The notes: generated by a model from the sequence alone, not told the origin. Positions 6,904 through 18,330 are shown, counted from the stretch's first letter. The stretch is 25,313 nucleotides of DNA from Frankiales bacterium (GCA_025464695.1 JAODNQ010000210.1:1-25313); one strand, 5' to 3'. Program-made: numbers and translations.

Positions 6904-7992
6904 CTAGAAGATGCCCTCGGCCCGGGCCTTCGCCACGGCGCGGTTGTGGTCGGCGAGCGTCGAGGTGAAGACCGAGTGCCCGTCCTTCGTCGCCAGGACG
7001 TAGAAGAGGATGTCGCCCCCGGTCGGGTTCAGCGCCGCCGCGAGCGTCTTCTCCCCGGGCGACGAGATCGGAGTCGGCGGCAGGCCCCGCACCTTGCGCA
7101 GGTTGTACGGGGTCACCTTGTCGAGCTCGGACTGCTTGAGCGCGCCCGACGTGCGGCCGAGCCCGTACAGGATCGCCGCGTCGATGCCCAGCGTCTCCCG
7201 CTGCTCGAGCCGGTTGTAGACGACCTGGGCGACCTTGGGCAGCTCCTCGTCGTAGCGGACCTCCCGCTCGATGAGCGACGCCACGGTCACGACCTCGTAG
7301 GGCGTGCGGCCCAGCGCCCGCGCCTTCGCCTCGAGCCCCACGGTCGTGGCCGCCTGCTCGAAGCGGCGCACCATCATCTGCAGCGCCTGCACCGCCGTCG
7401 TCCCTGGCTCGATCTCGTAGGTCGCCGGGAACAGGAAGCCCTCGAGCCGGCCCTCCGCGTAGGCCGGCAGCCCCAGCTCCTCGGGCGCCGCCGCGGCGGC
7501 CTTCAGGTCGGCCAGGGAGATGTCGGTGCGCTCGGCGATCCGCGCCAGCGTCTGCTCGACACGGAAGCCCTCGGGCACCGCGACCAGGCCACGGAGCCGG
7601 CTCGCCGGGTCCAGCAGCAGGTCGAGGGCGGAGGTGGCGCTCATCTGCGCGCGCAGCGTGTAGTAGCCGGGCTGCAGCTTCGTGGCGTCCGGCTCGTCCG
7701 CGGTGGCCTCTCGGAAGGCCGCGACGCTGCGCACCACGCCCTTGTCGAGGAGCGTCGAGCCCACGGCCGACAGGTTGTCGCCGGGCTTCACCTGGACGAC
7801 CACCTTGCCGGTGCCGGTGCCGGGGTAGTCGGGAGCCTCCGGGTCGCGCTGCAGCAGCGTCTTGGCGACGGCGGCGGCCGCGACGAGCAGGGCGACGATG
7901 ACGACCAGCGCGAGCACCAGTTTGAACGCCGCACGCCCCCGCCCCCCCGACGGACCGGTCGCGGACGGAGGGGTGTCGAGCAGGTGACTCAC
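6904..7992 (-). CDS. mltG: Endolytic murein transglycosylase MltG
   Basis: A 362-residue single-pass membrane protein that cleaves nascent peptidoglycan glycan strands outside the membrane, thought to terminate their growth. There is one membrane segment at about 24-44 after a basic, Gly-rich cytoplasmic start. A LysM-like segment (VVVQVKPGDNLSAVGSTL) runs from 64. The YceG/MltG domain contains EGFLFPATYEI (184-194), the catalytic glutamate in ASLIEREV (E242), and LPPTPISSPG (304-313), followed by LNP and a YVLATKDGHSVFT segment. The GTG start at 7992 follows a TAGGGT box by 6 bases, so a leaderless transcript may start here in addition to read-through from ruvX. Confidence 0.95.
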   Translation of the reverse strand: MSHLLDTPPSATGPSGGRGRAAFKLVLALVVIVALLVAAAAVAKTLLQRDPEAPDYPGTGTGKVVVQVKPGDNLSAVGSTLLDKGVVRSVAAFREATADEPDATKLQPGYYTLRAQMSATSALDLLLDPASRLRGLVAVPEGFRVEQTLARIAERTDISLADLKAAAAAPEELGLPAYAEGRLEGFLFPATYEIEPGTTAVQALQMMVRRFEQAATTVGLEAKARALGRTPYEVVTVASLIEREVRYDEELPKVAQVVYNRLEQRETLGIDAAILYGLGRTSGALKQSELDKVTPYNLRKVRGLPPTPISSPGEKTLAAALNPTGGDILFYVLATKDGHSVFTSTLADHNRAVAKARAEGIF

Positions 7993-7998
7993 CCCTCG

Positions 7999-8004
7999 AC
8001 CCTA
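7999..8004 (-). promoter_or_regulatory. Candidate -10 box for leaderless mltG transcript
   Basis: On the minus strand TAGGGT lies exactly 6 bases before the mltG GTG, placing a transcription start at or beside the start codon. The ribosome-binding region of mltG is otherwise poor: GAGGG is directly against the GTG. No convincing -35 box was seen, which is common for actinobacterial promoters. Confidence 0.4.
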
Positions 8005-8027
8005 CAAGCGCGGGCGGGGGACGGCGG

Positions 8028-8444
8028 TCAGGGACGCGCGTCGAGGAACCCCTGCAGCAGGGCCACGGCGGCCGCCTGGTCGATCACCGCGCGCTGCTTC
8101 TTCGCGTTCTTGCCGGACGCGCGCAGCGCCGCCGTGGCCGCCACGGTGGTGAGCCGCTCGTCGACCAGCTGCACCGGCACGGGCGCGACCAGGGGCGCGA
8201 AGGCCGCGACCCAGGTGCGGGCCATGTCGGCCGACGCCGACGTCGAGGTGCCGCGGAGCGACGTCGGCAGCCCGACGACGACGAGGACCGCGTCGCGCTC
8301 CGCCACGAGCTCGGCGACCCGGCGGTGCCCCGGCGCGACGACGGTCTCGACCGGCGAGGCGAGGATCCGGTGCGGGTCGCTCGCGGCGACGCCGACCCGG
8401 ACCGTGCCGACGTCGACCGCGAGGACGACTCCGGGCAAGGTCAC
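8028..8444 (-). CDS. ruvX: RuvX/YqgF RNase H-fold nuclease
   Basis: A 138-residue protein of the YqgF/RuvX family, described as a putative Holliday junction resolvase and, in other bacteria, linked to 16S rRNA 5'-end maturation. The RNase H-like fold is visible: the first acidic residue in LAVDVGTVRVGVA (D11), the GLPTSLRG loop (58-65), the second acidic position in VDERLTT (D95/E96), and the final one in IDQAAAVALLQ (D122). Length is typical. It starts at GTG 8444, 16 bp after alaS, and is followed by mltG after 35 bp. Order alaS-ruvX-mltG-aroE is a standard actinobacterial arrangement. Which of the two proposed roles applies here cannot be read from the sequence. Confidence 0.93.
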   Translation of the reverse strand: MTLPGVVLAVDVGTVRVGVAASDPHRILASPVETVVAPGHRRVAELVAERDAVLVVVGLPTSLRGTSTSASADMARTWVAAFAPLVAPVPVQLVDERLTTVAATAALRASGKNAKKQRAVIDQAAAVALLQGFLDARP

Positions 8445-8460
8445 GCGGGGCCGACGGGGC

Positions 8461-11115
<2,655 letters not shown>

Positions 11116-11121
11116 AGGGGC

Positions 11122-11385
11122 CTACTTCTCGAAGGTGTGGGCGTCGATGTCGTCGTTGCTGCCGTCGAGGCCGAGCGCGTCGCGCAGCTCGACCTCACGC
11201 TCGGCCATGGCGTCCTTGACCTCGGCGGTGAACTCCCGGACGGCGTCGGTCAGTCCCGCGAGCCCGCCCGCGATGGACTGCTGCACGCCGGCCGGCGTCA
11301 CGCGCTGCGCCGCCTTCGTCAGCTTGCGGACGACGAGGACGCCGACGGTCGCGCCGAGCGCCACGTAGAACAGCCGCCGCGTCAT
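11122..11385 (-). CDS. Small DUF6167-type protein
   Basis: An 87-residue protein. Its hydrophobic start, RLFYVALGATVGVLVVRKL (3-21), can serve as one membrane anchor; the rest is charged and helical (FTAEVKDAMAEREVELRDALG). It matches the small protein found between the DUF948 gene and alaS in actinobacteria, annotated as DUF6167. No function is known to me. The ATG at 11385 overlaps the DUF948 stop codon in an ATGA arrangement, so the two are translationally coupled. The open frame continues further upstream, but that part is antisense-like Arg-rich noise inside the DUF948 gene, so the overlap start is preferred. Confidence 0.8.
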   Translation of the reverse strand: MTRRLFYVALGATVGVLVVRKLTKAAQRVTPAGVQQSIAGGLAGLTDAVREFTAEVKDAMAEREVELRDALGLDGSNDDIDAHTFEK

Positions 11386-11780
11386 CGCCGGGTCTTCCGC
11401 TCGGCCTTGATGCGCTTGCGGACGTCGTCCTCGCTGCGCTTGCTGGCGGCCTTGCGGACGCCGTAGGAGAAGGCGGCGACCTTGATGACCGGGCTGCCGA
11501 GGGTGGCGGCGAACAGGCCGGTCAGCGAGGAGACGTTCGCGGAGATGCTCTGCGCGTTCGCGGCGATCTTGTCGACCCGGACGAGCTCCTCGTTGACGTG
11601 CACGACCGACGTCGTGACCTCGCCCAGCAGCGGCACCGTCTTGTCGGTGATGCCGTGCACGAGGAAGCGCGTCTCGTCGAGCACCTTCGTCAGCCGGACG
11701 ATGGCGTAGCAGACGAACAGGGCGATGAGCAGGAAGGCGAAAGCGCACACCAGCCCTACGAGGTCACCTACAGAGATCAC
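11382..11780 (-). CDS. DUF948 domain membrane protein
   Basis: A 132-residue protein. An N-terminal hydrophobic segment ([24 protein letters not shown], about 7-30) anchors it. A helical region of about 70 residues, [25 protein letters not shown] through [14 protein letters not shown], fits the DUF948 pattern of long amphipathic helices. The last 25 residues are strongly basic ([19 protein letters not shown]). Related Gram-positive proteins are poorly characterised, and I give no function. The GTG start at 11780 has AGGAG 5 bases upstream and overlaps the rarA stop codon by 4 bases (GTGA). The next gene overlaps its end in the same way. Confidence 0.88.
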   Translation of the reverse strand: MISVGDLVGLVCAFAFLLIALFVCYAIVRLTKVLDETRFLVHGITDKTVPLLGEVTTSVVHVNEELVRVDKIAANAQSISANVSSLTGLFAATLGSPVIKVAAFSYGVRKAASKRSEDDVRKRIKAERKTRR

Positions 11781-13198
11781 GGTCGCTCCTGGTCGTCGAG
11801 GGCAGCGAGCTCCTCGGGGGTGGGCGGTGCGGGCCTGCAGCGGGGACGGAAGCCGGAGGCGGCGTCCTCGGGGACCACCCCGCGGTCGCCGCGCAGCACC
11901 TCGCGCAGCCCCGCGAGCCGCTCCCCGGCGACACGCTCGACTCCCAGACCGCCCGGCGAGTAGTACTCCCGCCCGACGACCGGGTCGGGCGCGTACTGCT
12001 GCGCCACGACCCGTCCCGGGAAGTCGTGAGGGTAGCGGTAGCCACCCGCACTGCCGTGCGCGAGCTTCTTCGCGCCCGGGTAGTGGCTGTCGCGCAGGTG
12101 CGCGGGCACGCTCCCGGTCAACCCGGACCGGATGTCGGCGAGCGCGCTGTCGACGCCGGCCAGCACGGCGTTGCTCTTGGGGGCGAGCGACAGGTGGATG
12201 ACCGCCTGCGCCAGGTTGATCCGCGCCTCGGGCATCCCGATCAGCTCGAGCGCCTGCGCCGCGGCGACGGCGACCTGCAGCGACGAGGGGTCGGCCATCC
12301 CGATGTCCTCGGACGCGCTGACCACCAGCCGACGGGCGATGAAGCGGGGGTCCTCCCCCGCCTGCACCATCCGCGCGAAGTAGTGCAGCGCTGCGTCGAC
12401 GTCCGAGCCCCGGATCGACTTGATGAACGCGCTGATGACGTCGTAGTGCTGGTCGCCGTCGCGGTCGTAGCGGACGGCGCCCTGGTCGACGGCCTGCTCG
12501 AGCAGCTCCAGCGTGATGGTGTCGCCGGCGCCGGCGGCCGCCTCGAGCGCGGTCAGCGCACGCCGGCCATCGCCACCCGACAGCCGGACCAGGTGCTCCA
12601 GCGCCGCCGGCTCCAGGACGACCCGGCCGCCGAGGCCGCGCTCGTCGGCCAGCGCCCGCTCCACCAGCGCCCGGACGTCGTCGTCGGACAGCGGCTCGAG
12701 GGTCAGCAGGAGCGAGCGGGACAGCAGCGGGCTGATCACGCTGAAGAACGGGTTCTCGGTGGTGGCCGCGACGAGGGTGACCCAGCGGTTCTCCACGCTC
12801 GGGAGCAGCGCGTCCTGCTGGGTCTTGCTGAACCGGTGGACCTCGTCGACGAACAGCACCGTCTGCGCGCCCGAGTCGCCGAGCGCCCGCTTGGCCTCCT
12901 CGACGACCAGCCGCACGTCCTTCACCCCGGCCGTGACCGCCGACAGCTCCCGGTACCGGCGGCTGGTCTGGCCGGCGATGATGTGCGCCAGGGTGGTCTT
13001 GCCGGTGCCGGGCGGCCCCCACAGGACCACCGACAGCGGCGCGTCGCCCTCGACGAGGCGGCGCAGCGGCGCGCCGGGCCCCAGCAGGTGCCGCTGCCCC
13101 ACGACCTCGTCGAGCGTGCGTGGCCGCAGCCGCACCGCCAGCGGGGCGACCGCCCGGGCAGCCCGCTGCTCCGACTCGGCGAACAGGTCGTCGTCCAT
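11777..13198 (-). CDS. rarA: Replication-associated recombination protein RarA (MgsA)
   Basis: A 473-residue AAA+ ATPase related to clamp-loader subunits and eukaryotic WRNIP1, acting at stalled replication forks. Walker A is GPPGTGKT (61-68). Walker B is [10 protein letters not shown] (114-123), where the H-R-F ending is typical of RarA. TTENP (146-150) is the sensor-1 region. The C-terminal half has the family-specific helical region: [31 protein letters not shown], and the [16 protein letters not shown] segment. Residues from about 440 form a Pro-rich extension. The ATG at 13198 has no Shine-Dalgarno sequence, but a TAGGGT box lies 8 bases upstream, so a leaderless transcript is plausible. 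It appears to be first in the run down to aroE. Confidence 0.95.
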   Translation of the reverse strand: MDDDLFAESEQRAARAVAPLAVRLRPRTLDEVVGQRHLLGPGAPLRRLVEGDAPLSVVLWGPPGTGKTTLAHIIAGQTSRRYRELSAVTAGVKDVRLVVEEAKRALGDSGAQTVLFVDEVHRFSKTQQDALLPSVENRWVTLVAATTENPFFSVISPLLSRSLLLTLEPLSDDDVRALVERALADERGLGGRVVLEPAALEHLVRLSGGDGRRALTALEAAAGAGDTITLELLEQAVDQGAVRYDRDGDQHYDVISAFIKSIRGSDVDAALHYFARMVQAGEDPRFIARRLVVSASEDIGMADPSSLQVAVAAAQALELIGMPEARINLAQAVIHLSLAPKSNAVLAGVDSALADIRSGLTGSVPAHLRDSHYPGAKKLAHGSAGGYRYPHDFPGRVVAQQYAPDPVVGREYYSPGGLGVERVAGERLAGLREVLRGDRGVVPEDAASGFRPRCRPAPPTPEELAALDDQERP

Positions 13199-13202
13199 CG
13201 CC

Positions 13203-13219
13203 GACGACCCTAGGTCGTC
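13203..13219 (-). promoter_or_regulatory. Inverted repeat with candidate -10 upstream of rarA
   Basis: The 36-bp gap between the caspase-like gene and rarA contains a perfect 7-bp inverted repeat, GACGACC and GGTCGTC, around a 3-base spacer. On the minus strand TAGGGT (13207-13212) lies inside it, 8 bases before the rarA ATG. The site could be an operator overlapping a leaderless promoter, or a small RNA hairpin if transcription reads through from the upstream gene. No -35 box was recognised. Confidence 0.4.
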
Positions 13220-13234
13220 GGTCGAGCAGCAGGC

Positions 13235-14014
13235 CTACTTCAGCGTGCGGGGGTTCGCCAGGTTCAGCGAGCCCGTCCAGCCGGCGTGCTGGGGGTGCTG
13301 CGGCCCGTGGGGCTGCTGCTTCGAGGTGATCGTGGTGGCCCGGGGCGTGGCCCAGGTGTAGGCCTCCTGCACGCTGACCTTGCCGTCGCCGTCGTGGTCG
13401 GCGGCCTTGTCGCGGATGCCCTGGCTGTAGAGCAGCCCGCTCCACACCGACATGCCGGCCTTCGGGTCCTCGTAGGACTTCTCGTCCGACCTGCTGCTCG
13501 CGGTGAACAGGTGGTTGCTGTCCGACAGGCCGTGGTTGAAGCCGGCCGCCTCGCAGCCGCTGATGTTCGTCCAGCCGGTGCCGCGCAGGCCCTTCAGGAC
13601 ACGGGCGACGTCGTTGTCCTTGAGGAAGCGGTTGTCCTGGCTCCAGAGGTACTCGCCCGCCGACGTCTGCTTCACGTGGCCGGAGAAGTGGAACATCGAG
13701 AAGGTGGTGGGGCTGCTCTTGCTGACCAGCCAGGCGAGGCCGTCCTGCAGGGCCTTGCCGCTCGCCGCGCCCTCGGTCAGCACCCGGATGTGGTCGCTCT
13801 TCCACCCCTGACCGAGCAGGACGTTCTTCACCAGGCCGGCGTCCCGGGCGCCGGCCACCGTGCTGTGGGTCTTGCCGGCGTAGTCCGTGACCCCGACGAC
13901 CAGGGCCCAGCGCTCAGCCGGCGACGCCGTCGGCGCGGCGGCGTCTGAGGCGGCCAGCGGCAGGCCGCCGAGCAGCAGCAGGCCGGACAGGGCGGTGACC
14001 AGGGCGCGACGCAC
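13235..14014 (-). CDS. Secreted caspase-like cysteine peptidase with EF-hand
   Basis: A 259-residue protein with a Sec-type signal peptide (RRALVTALSGLLLLGGLPLAAS, cleavage near 22-26). The mature part starts a caspase-like fold: strand RWALVVGVTDYAG (35-47), then FSMFHFSGHVK (105-115) with candidate catalytic His113, and NISGCEAAGF (150-159) with candidate catalytic Cys154. Together these form the His-Cys dyad of the C13/C14 (legumain/caspase) clan. A full 12-residue EF-hand loop, D206 to E217 (DHDGDGKVSVQE), follows, suggesting calcium binding. The C-terminal QHPQHAG resembles the end of such domains. GTG 14014 has AAGGAG at good spacing. It stands alone between rarA and a divergent acetyltransferase, so the substrate is unknown. 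Exact family (C13, C14 or other) is uncertain. Confidence 0.8.
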   Translation of the reverse strand: MRRALVTALSGLLLLGGLPLAASDAAAPTASPAERWALVVGVTDYAGKTHSTVAGARDAGLVKNVLLGQGWKSDHIRVLTEGAASGKALQDGLAWLVSKSSPTTFSMFHFSGHVKQTSAGEYLWSQDNRFLKDNDVARVLKGLRGTGWTNISGCEAAGFNHGLSDSNHLFTASSRSDEKSYEDPKAGMSVWSGLLYSQGIRDKAADHDGDGKVSVQEAYTWATPRATTITSKQQPHGPQHPQHAGWTGSLNLANPRTLK

Positions 14015-14125
14015 GGTGTCTCCTTCGACGCAGGACAGGACGGAGTCCGGCTGAGGGCAGTGTGCCCGGACCGTTCAACGACCCGGCGAGCAGGACGTGA
14101 CGGGCTGCACACGCTGCGTCCTCTC

Positions 14126-14131
14126 TACCCT
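14126..14131 (+). promoter_or_regulatory. Candidate -10 box for leaderless acetyltransferase transcript
   Basis: TACCCT lies 6 bases before the chosen GTG start of the GNAT gene, and there is no Shine-Dalgarno sequence in between. This is the spacing expected for a leaderless actinobacterial mRNA. The -35 region is not convincing. Confidence 0.4.
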
Positions 14132-14137
14132 GACCGC

Positions 14138-14884
14138 GTGACCGCACCCACCGAGCTCGGCACCGCGGCCGAGGTGCTGCTCGCCACCGACCACGACCCC
14201 TTCGCCCGGGGCACGCTGAGCCGGCCGCTCGCCCGGGCGTGGATGCGCGACGGCGCCGTCATGTGGCTGGCGGTGGACAACGAGCAGCGGGTGTCCTACC
14301 TGTCCTCGCTGGGCGAGCCCCCCGCGGTCGCCGCCCTGCTGGCGGACGTCCTGCCCGAGCTGCCGCACCGGCAGCGCGTCACGCTCCCCCGGGGCACCGC
14401 CCGGCTCCTGCCCGCCTGGGTCGGTCTGGACGGCGTCGATTGGGACTTCCGCTGGACCCCCGAGCCGTTCGCCCCGCAGCCGCGCGAGGACGAGGTGAGC
14501 GTGCTGGAGGACGACACCGCGGTCGCCCCGCTGCTGGCCGCGTCCAGCCCGCGCGCCAGCGCCTCCCCCGGCGACGACGCCGTGCGCCGGTGGGTGGGAC
14601 TGCACGACGGCGGGCGGCTGGTCGCCTGCGCCGCGGACACCAGCAGCGCCACCCGGGTCGGCCACCTGTCGTCCATCGCCGTCCACCCGGACTGCCGGGG
14701 CCAGGGCCTCGGCCGCAGCGTGACGGGGGCGCTCGTGCGGCGGCTGTTCGACGACGGCTGCGACCTCGTCACCCTCGGCATGTACGCCGACAACGACGCC
14801 GGCCGGGCCCTCTACGACAGCCTCGGGTGGCGCGACGACCACCGCTTCACCAGCGGCCCCCTGCAGGTCCGGAGCCGCTGGTAG
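14138..14884 (+). CDS. GNAT family N-acetyltransferase
   Basis: A 248-residue cytoplasmic protein. The C-terminal GNAT domain is clear: a strand HLSSIAVHPDCRGQGLGRSV carries the acetyl-CoA pyrophosphate loop (R/Q-G-x-G type), and YADNDAGRALYDSLGW is the usual final motif before the last strand. The N-terminal 120 residues form a poorly conserved domain, as in FR47-like and similar two-part acetyltransferases. The substrate cannot be told from sequence. I chose GTG at 14138 rather than the longer frame from 14060, because the extra residues are not protein-like and a TACCCT box sits just before the GTG. The gene is divergent from the caspase-like gene, and its last 38 bases overlap the convergent small membrane-protein gene. 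Confidence 0.85.
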   Translation: MTAPTELGTAAEVLLATDHDPFARGTLSRPLARAWMRDGAVMWLAVDNEQRVSYLSSLGEPPAVAALLADVLPELPHRQRVTLPRGTARLLPAWVGLDGVDWDFRWTPEPFAPQPREDEVSVLEDDTAVAPLLAASSPRASASPGDDAVRRWVGLHDGGRLVACAADTSSATRVGHLSSIAVHPDCRGQGLGRSVTGALVRRLFDDGCDLVTLGMYADNDAGRALYDSLGWRDDHRFTSGPLQVRSRW

Positions 14885-15320
14885 CCGGCCCGCCGTGGAG
14901 CAGGGCGTCGCGGCGGGTCCAGGCCCAGCGGAGGAACCCCACCGACAGCCCCAGGGTGAGCAGGTTGATCACCAGCTCCACGGCGCCACCGGCGCCGCGG
15001 GTCCAGGTGCCGTGCTGCAGGTCGTAGAGCACGTCCATGCAGAACAGGTAGACCCCCGCTCCCCCGGCGCACAGCAGCCAGAACAGCCCGGACGGAAGGC
15101 CGCGGCGCACCGTGACGACGGCCAGCAGCACGCAGGCGCCGAGCCAGGCGTCCGCGAGCGGGAACGCCCCCTCGAACTCCTCGTACGCCCGCCCCGTGTC
15201 GCTCGCGACGACGTCCCGGGCGGCGTACCAGAGCGTCCAGTAGGCGATCAGGGCGGCGAGCGCGACGGCCCCCGCGACCGTCAGCCGACGGAGCTCGCGG
15301 GGGCTCACCGGCGCGGCCAC
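14847..15320 (-). CDS. Unknown 4-TM membrane protein
   Basis: A 157-residue protein with four hydrophobic segments: about 16-34 (GAVALAALIAYWTLWYA), 54-70 (AWLGACVLLAVVTV), 76-97 (LFWLLCAGGAGVYLFCMDVLY) and 113-133 (VELVINLLTLGLSVGFLRWAW). The loops are short and the C-terminal tail is Gly/Ser-rich. I do not recognise the family; an acidic loop, GRAYEEFEGAFPLADAW, between segments 1 and 2 may help identify it. The GTG start at 15320 lies 2 bp after the aspS stop codon, with GAGG about 7 bases upstream, so it is co-transcribed with the synthetases. Whether it is functionally linked to them is unknown. Its 3' end overlaps the convergent GNAT gene. Confidence 0.75.
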   Translation of the reverse strand: MAAPVSPRELRRLTVAGAVALAALIAYWTLWYAARDVVASDTGRAYEEFEGAFPLADAWLGACVLLAVVTVRRGLPSGLFWLLCAGGAGVYLFCMDVLYDLQHGTWTRGAGGAVELVINLLTLGLSVGFLRWAWTRRDALLHGGPATSGSGPAGGRW

Positions 15321-15322
15321 GC

Positions 15323-17083
15323 TCAGTCCTCGGGCACCCAGTCGACGCCCGCCTCGGAGCGCTGCTCCGGCGTGATCGGGGTCGGCGCACCGGTCAGCGG
15401 GTCGAACCCGTTGCCGGTCTTCGGGAACGCGATGACGTCGCGCAGGCTCTCCGCCCCGGCCAGCAGCATGACGACGCGGTCCCACCCGAGAGCGATGCCG
15501 CCGTGCGGCGGGGCGCCGTACTTGAGGGCCTCGAGCAGGAAGCCGAACTTCTCCTGCGCCTCCTGCGCGCCGATGCCCATGAGGTCGAAGACCCGCTGCT
15601 GGACGTCGGGGCGGTGGATGCGGATGCTGCCGCCGCCGAGCTCGTTGCCGTTGCAGACGATGTCGTAGGCGTAGGCCAGCGCCTCGCCCGGCGCGTCCTC
15701 GAGGCTGTCGAGGAACTCCGGCTTGGGGCTGGTGAAGGCGTGGTGGACGGCGGTCCACTGGCCGCTGCCGACGGCGACGTCGCCGGAGGCCACCGCGTCG
15801 CCGGCCGGCTCGAACAGCGGGGCGTCCACGACCCAGGTGAACGCCCAGGCGCTCTCGTCGATGAGCCCGCAGCGCTTGCCGATCTCGAGGCGGGCGGCCG
15901 CGAGCAGGCCCCGGGCGGACGTCGCCTCGCCGGCGGCGAAGAAGACGCAGTCGCCGGGCTTCGCGCCGACGTGGTCCGCGAGGCCCGCGAGCTCGGTCTC
16001 GGACAGGTTCTTGGCGACCGGACCGGTCAGCGACCCGTCCTCCTGCACCAGGACGTAGGCGAGGCCGCGGTGGCCGCGCTGCTTGGCGAACTCCTGCCAG
16101 GCGTCGAGCGTCTTGCGCGGCTGCGAGGCCCCGCCCGGCATGACGACGGCTCCGACGTACGGCGCCTGGAAGACCCGGAAGGGGGTGGACTGGAAGTACT
16201 CGGCGCACTCGACGAGCTCCTGGCCGAAGCGCAGGTCCGGCTTGTCGTTGCCGTAGCGGCGCATCGACTCCGCGTAGGAGATCCGCGGGATCGGCAGGGA
16301 CACCTCGACGCCGATGAGCGCCCAGAGCGCCGCGACCACCTTCTCGCCGATCGCGATGACGTCGTCCTGGTCGACGAAGCTCATCTCGACGTCGAGCTGC
16401 GTGAACTCGGGCTGGCGGTCTTTGCGGAAGTCCTCGTCGCGGTAGCAGCGGGCGATCTGGTAGTACCGCTCGATCCCGCCGACCATGAGCAGCTGCTTGA
16501 ACAGCTGCGGCGACTGCGGGAGCGCGTACCAGGAGCCGGGCTGCAGGCGCACCGGCACGAGGAAGTCGCGGGCGCCCTCGGGGGTGGAGCGCGTCAGGGT
16601 CGGGGTCTCCACCTCGGTGAAGCCCTCGGCGTGCAGGACCTCGCGGGCGGTGCGGCTGACCTCGCTGCGCAGGCGCATGGCCGCGGCCGGGCCGCTGCGG
16701 CGCAGGTCGAGGTAGCGGTGCTGCAGCCGCGCCTCCTCGCCGACCTCGACGTGGTCGTCGATGGGGAACGGCAGGGGCGCGGACGCACTGAGGACCTCGA
16801 CCTCGGCGGCGGTCACCTCGACGGCGCCCGTCGGGAGGTCCGGGTTGGCGTTGCCCTCGGGACGCACGCCGACCGACCCGACGACCTTCACGCAGTACTC
16901 GTTGCGGAGGTCGTGGGCGATGTCGCTCTCCCGGACGACCACCTGCACGACGCCGCTGCGGTCGCGCAGGTCGAGGAAGGCGACCCCGCCGTGGTCGCGG
17001 CGCTTGGCCACCCACCCGGCGAGCGTGACGGTCTGCCCGGCGTGCTCCTCGCGGAGCGTCCCGGCGTCGTGCGTGCGGATCAC
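15323..17083 (-). CDS. aspS: Aspartyl-tRNA synthetase (probably non-discriminating)
   Basis: A 586-residue class II synthetase of the long bacterial type. It has an OB-fold anticodon-binding domain (about 1-105), a catalytic domain with [11 protein letters not shown] (190-200), motif 2 region [20 protein letters not shown] (211-230), and motif 3 [14 protein letters not shown] near the end. A bacterial GAD insertion lies between motifs 2 and 3. The anticodon-binding loop reads KRRDHGG, with His at position 31; in characterised enzymes His here goes with charging both tRNA-Asp and tRNA-Asn, for GatCAB to amidate. GTG 17083 overlaps the hisS stop codon by 4 bases (GTGA). The open frame upstream of it lies inside hisS and is discarded. 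Confidence 0.96.
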   Translation of the reverse strand: MIRTHDAGTLREEHAGQTVTLAGWVAKRRDHGGVAFLDLRDRSGVVQVVVRESDIAHDLRNEYCVKVVGSVGVRPEGNANPDLPTGAVEVTAAEVEVLSASAPLPFPIDDHVEVGEEARLQHRYLDLRRSGPAAAMRLRSEVSRTAREVLHAEGFTEVETPTLTRSTPEGARDFLVPVRLQPGSWYALPQSPQLFKQLLMVGGIERYYQIARCYRDEDFRKDRQPEFTQLDVEMSFVDQDDVIAIGEKVVAALWALIGVEVSLPIPRISYAESMRRYGNDKPDLRFGQELVECAEYFQSTPFRVFQAPYVGAVVMPGGASQPRKTLDAWQEFAKQRGHRGLAYVLVQEDGSLTGPVAKNLSETELAGLADHVGAKPGDCVFFAAGEATSARGLLAAARLEIGKRCGLIDESAWAFTWVVDAPLFEPAGDAVASGDVAVGSGQWTAVHHAFTSPKPEFLDSLEDAPGEALAYAYDIVCNGNELGGGSIRIHRPDVQQRVFDLMGIGAQEAQEKFGFLLEALKYGAPPHGGIALGWDRVVMLLAGAESLRDVIAFPKTGNGFDPLTGAPTPITPEQRSEAGVDWVPED

Positions 17084-18330
17084 GTGAGTTCCTTCAGGGA
17101 GTCGATCAACGAGTCGAGCGGGACGGCGGTCTGGGAGCCGTCGCGGAGGTCCTTGACGGAGGCGGTGCCGGCCTCGAGGTCGCGGTCGCCGAGGACGACG
17201 GCGGTGCGGGCGCCGCTGCGGTCGGCGGCCTTCATGGCGCCCTTGAGCCCGCGGTCGCCGTAGGCGAGGTCGGCCGCGACGCCGGCGGCCCGCAGCCGGC
17301 CGACCAGGCCGACGGCGTGCGCCTTGGCAGCAGCGCCGAGCGGCACGACGAAGACGGCGACCCCGGCCTCGGCGGGGACCTCGACGCCCTCGGCCCGCAG
17401 CGCGAGCACGGTGCGCTCGACGCCGAGCGCCCACCCGATGCCGGGCACGGGAGGGCCGCCGATCAGCTCCGACAGCCCGTCGTAGCGCCCGCCGCCCCCG
17501 ACGGCGGACTGCGCGCCGAGGCCGTCGTGGACGAACTCGAACGTGGTGCGCGTGTAGTAGTCGAGCCCTCGGACGAGCCGCGGCGCCGCCTCGTAGGGCA
17601 CGCCCAGCGCGTCGAGCCCCGACTGCACGGCGGCGAGGTGCTCGCGGCAGGCGTCGCAGAGGGCGTCCGGCATCAGCGGAGCGCACTCGAGCTGCGCCTG
17701 GACCTGGGGGCGCTTGTCGTCGAGGACGCGCAGCGGGTTGATGGCGGCGCGCCGGCGCGTGTCGTCGTCGAGGTCGAGGCCGTCGAGGAACGCGGTCAGC
17801 GCTTCGCGGTACTGCGGGCGGCAGGCGGGGTCGCCGAGCGAGGTCAGCAGCAGCCGGACGCCGGTCAGGCCCAGCCCGGCGTAGGCCTGCCACGCGAGCG
17901 CCACGACCTCGGCGTCGAGCGCGGGGTCGTCGAGGCCGAGGGCCTCGAGGCCGACCTGCTGGAACTGCCGGTAGCGGCCGGCCTGCGGGCGCTCGGCCCG
18001 GAACATGGGCCCGGCGTAGCGCAGCTTCACCGGCAGCTGGCCCTTGTGCAGCCCCGCGTCCAGGGCGGCCCGCAGCACGCCGACGGTGCCCTCGGGGCGG
18101 AGCGTGAGGGACCGGTCGCCCCGGTCGGAGAAGGTGAACATCTCCTTCGTGACGACGTCCGTGCTCTCGCCGACCCCGCGGCTGAACAGGTCGGTGGCCT
18201 CGAAGACCGGCGCCTCGGCGTAGGCGTAGCCGGCCAGGCGGGCCGGCGCGAGCAGGGCGTCGCGGACGGCGAGCGAGGACGCGAACTCGGCGCCGGGGAC
18301 GACGTCGTACGTGCCCTTGGGTCCAGGCAT
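17080..18330 (-). CDS. hisS: Histidyl-tRNA synthetase
   Basis: A 416-residue cytoplasmic class II synthetase that charges tRNA-His. The start matches the family, [13 protein letters not shown]. Motif 1 region includes [13 protein letters not shown] (76-88). Motif 2 is [14 protein letters not shown] (110-123). The histidine-specific motif is [15 protein letters not shown] (252-266), and motif 3 is [15 protein letters not shown] (297-311). The C-terminal anticodon-binding domain spans roughly 325-416. ATG 18330 shares one base with the stop codon of the MBL-fold gene, so translation is coupled; a longer frame from 18492 is noise inside that gene. Order MBL hydrolase-hisS-aspS is common in Actinomycetota. 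Confidence 0.96.
   Translation of the reverse strand: MPGPKGTYDVVPGAEFASSLAVRDALLAPARLAGYAYAEAPVFEATDLFSRGVGESTDVVTKEMFTFSDRGDRSLTLRPEGTVGVLRAALDAGLHKGQLPVKLRYAGPMFRAERPQAGRYRQFQQVGLEALGLDDPALDAEVVALAWQAYAGLGLTGVRLLLTSLGDPACRPQYREALTAFLDGLDLDDDTRRRAAINPLRVLDDKRPQVQAQLECAPLMPDALCDACREHLAAVQSGLDALGVPYEAAPRLVRGLDYYTRTTFEFVHDGLGAQSAVGGGGRYDGLSELIGGPPVPGIGWALGVERTVLALRAEGVEVPAEAGVAVFVVPLGAAAKAHAVGLVGRLRAAGVAADLAYGDRGLKGAMKAADRSGARTAVVLGDRDLEAGTASVKDLRDGSQTAVPLDSLIDSLKELT

Noticed and set aside
15503..17263. Plus-strand open frame of 586 codons opposite aspS and hisS
   Set aside because: It is an antisense shadow with no recognisable domain.
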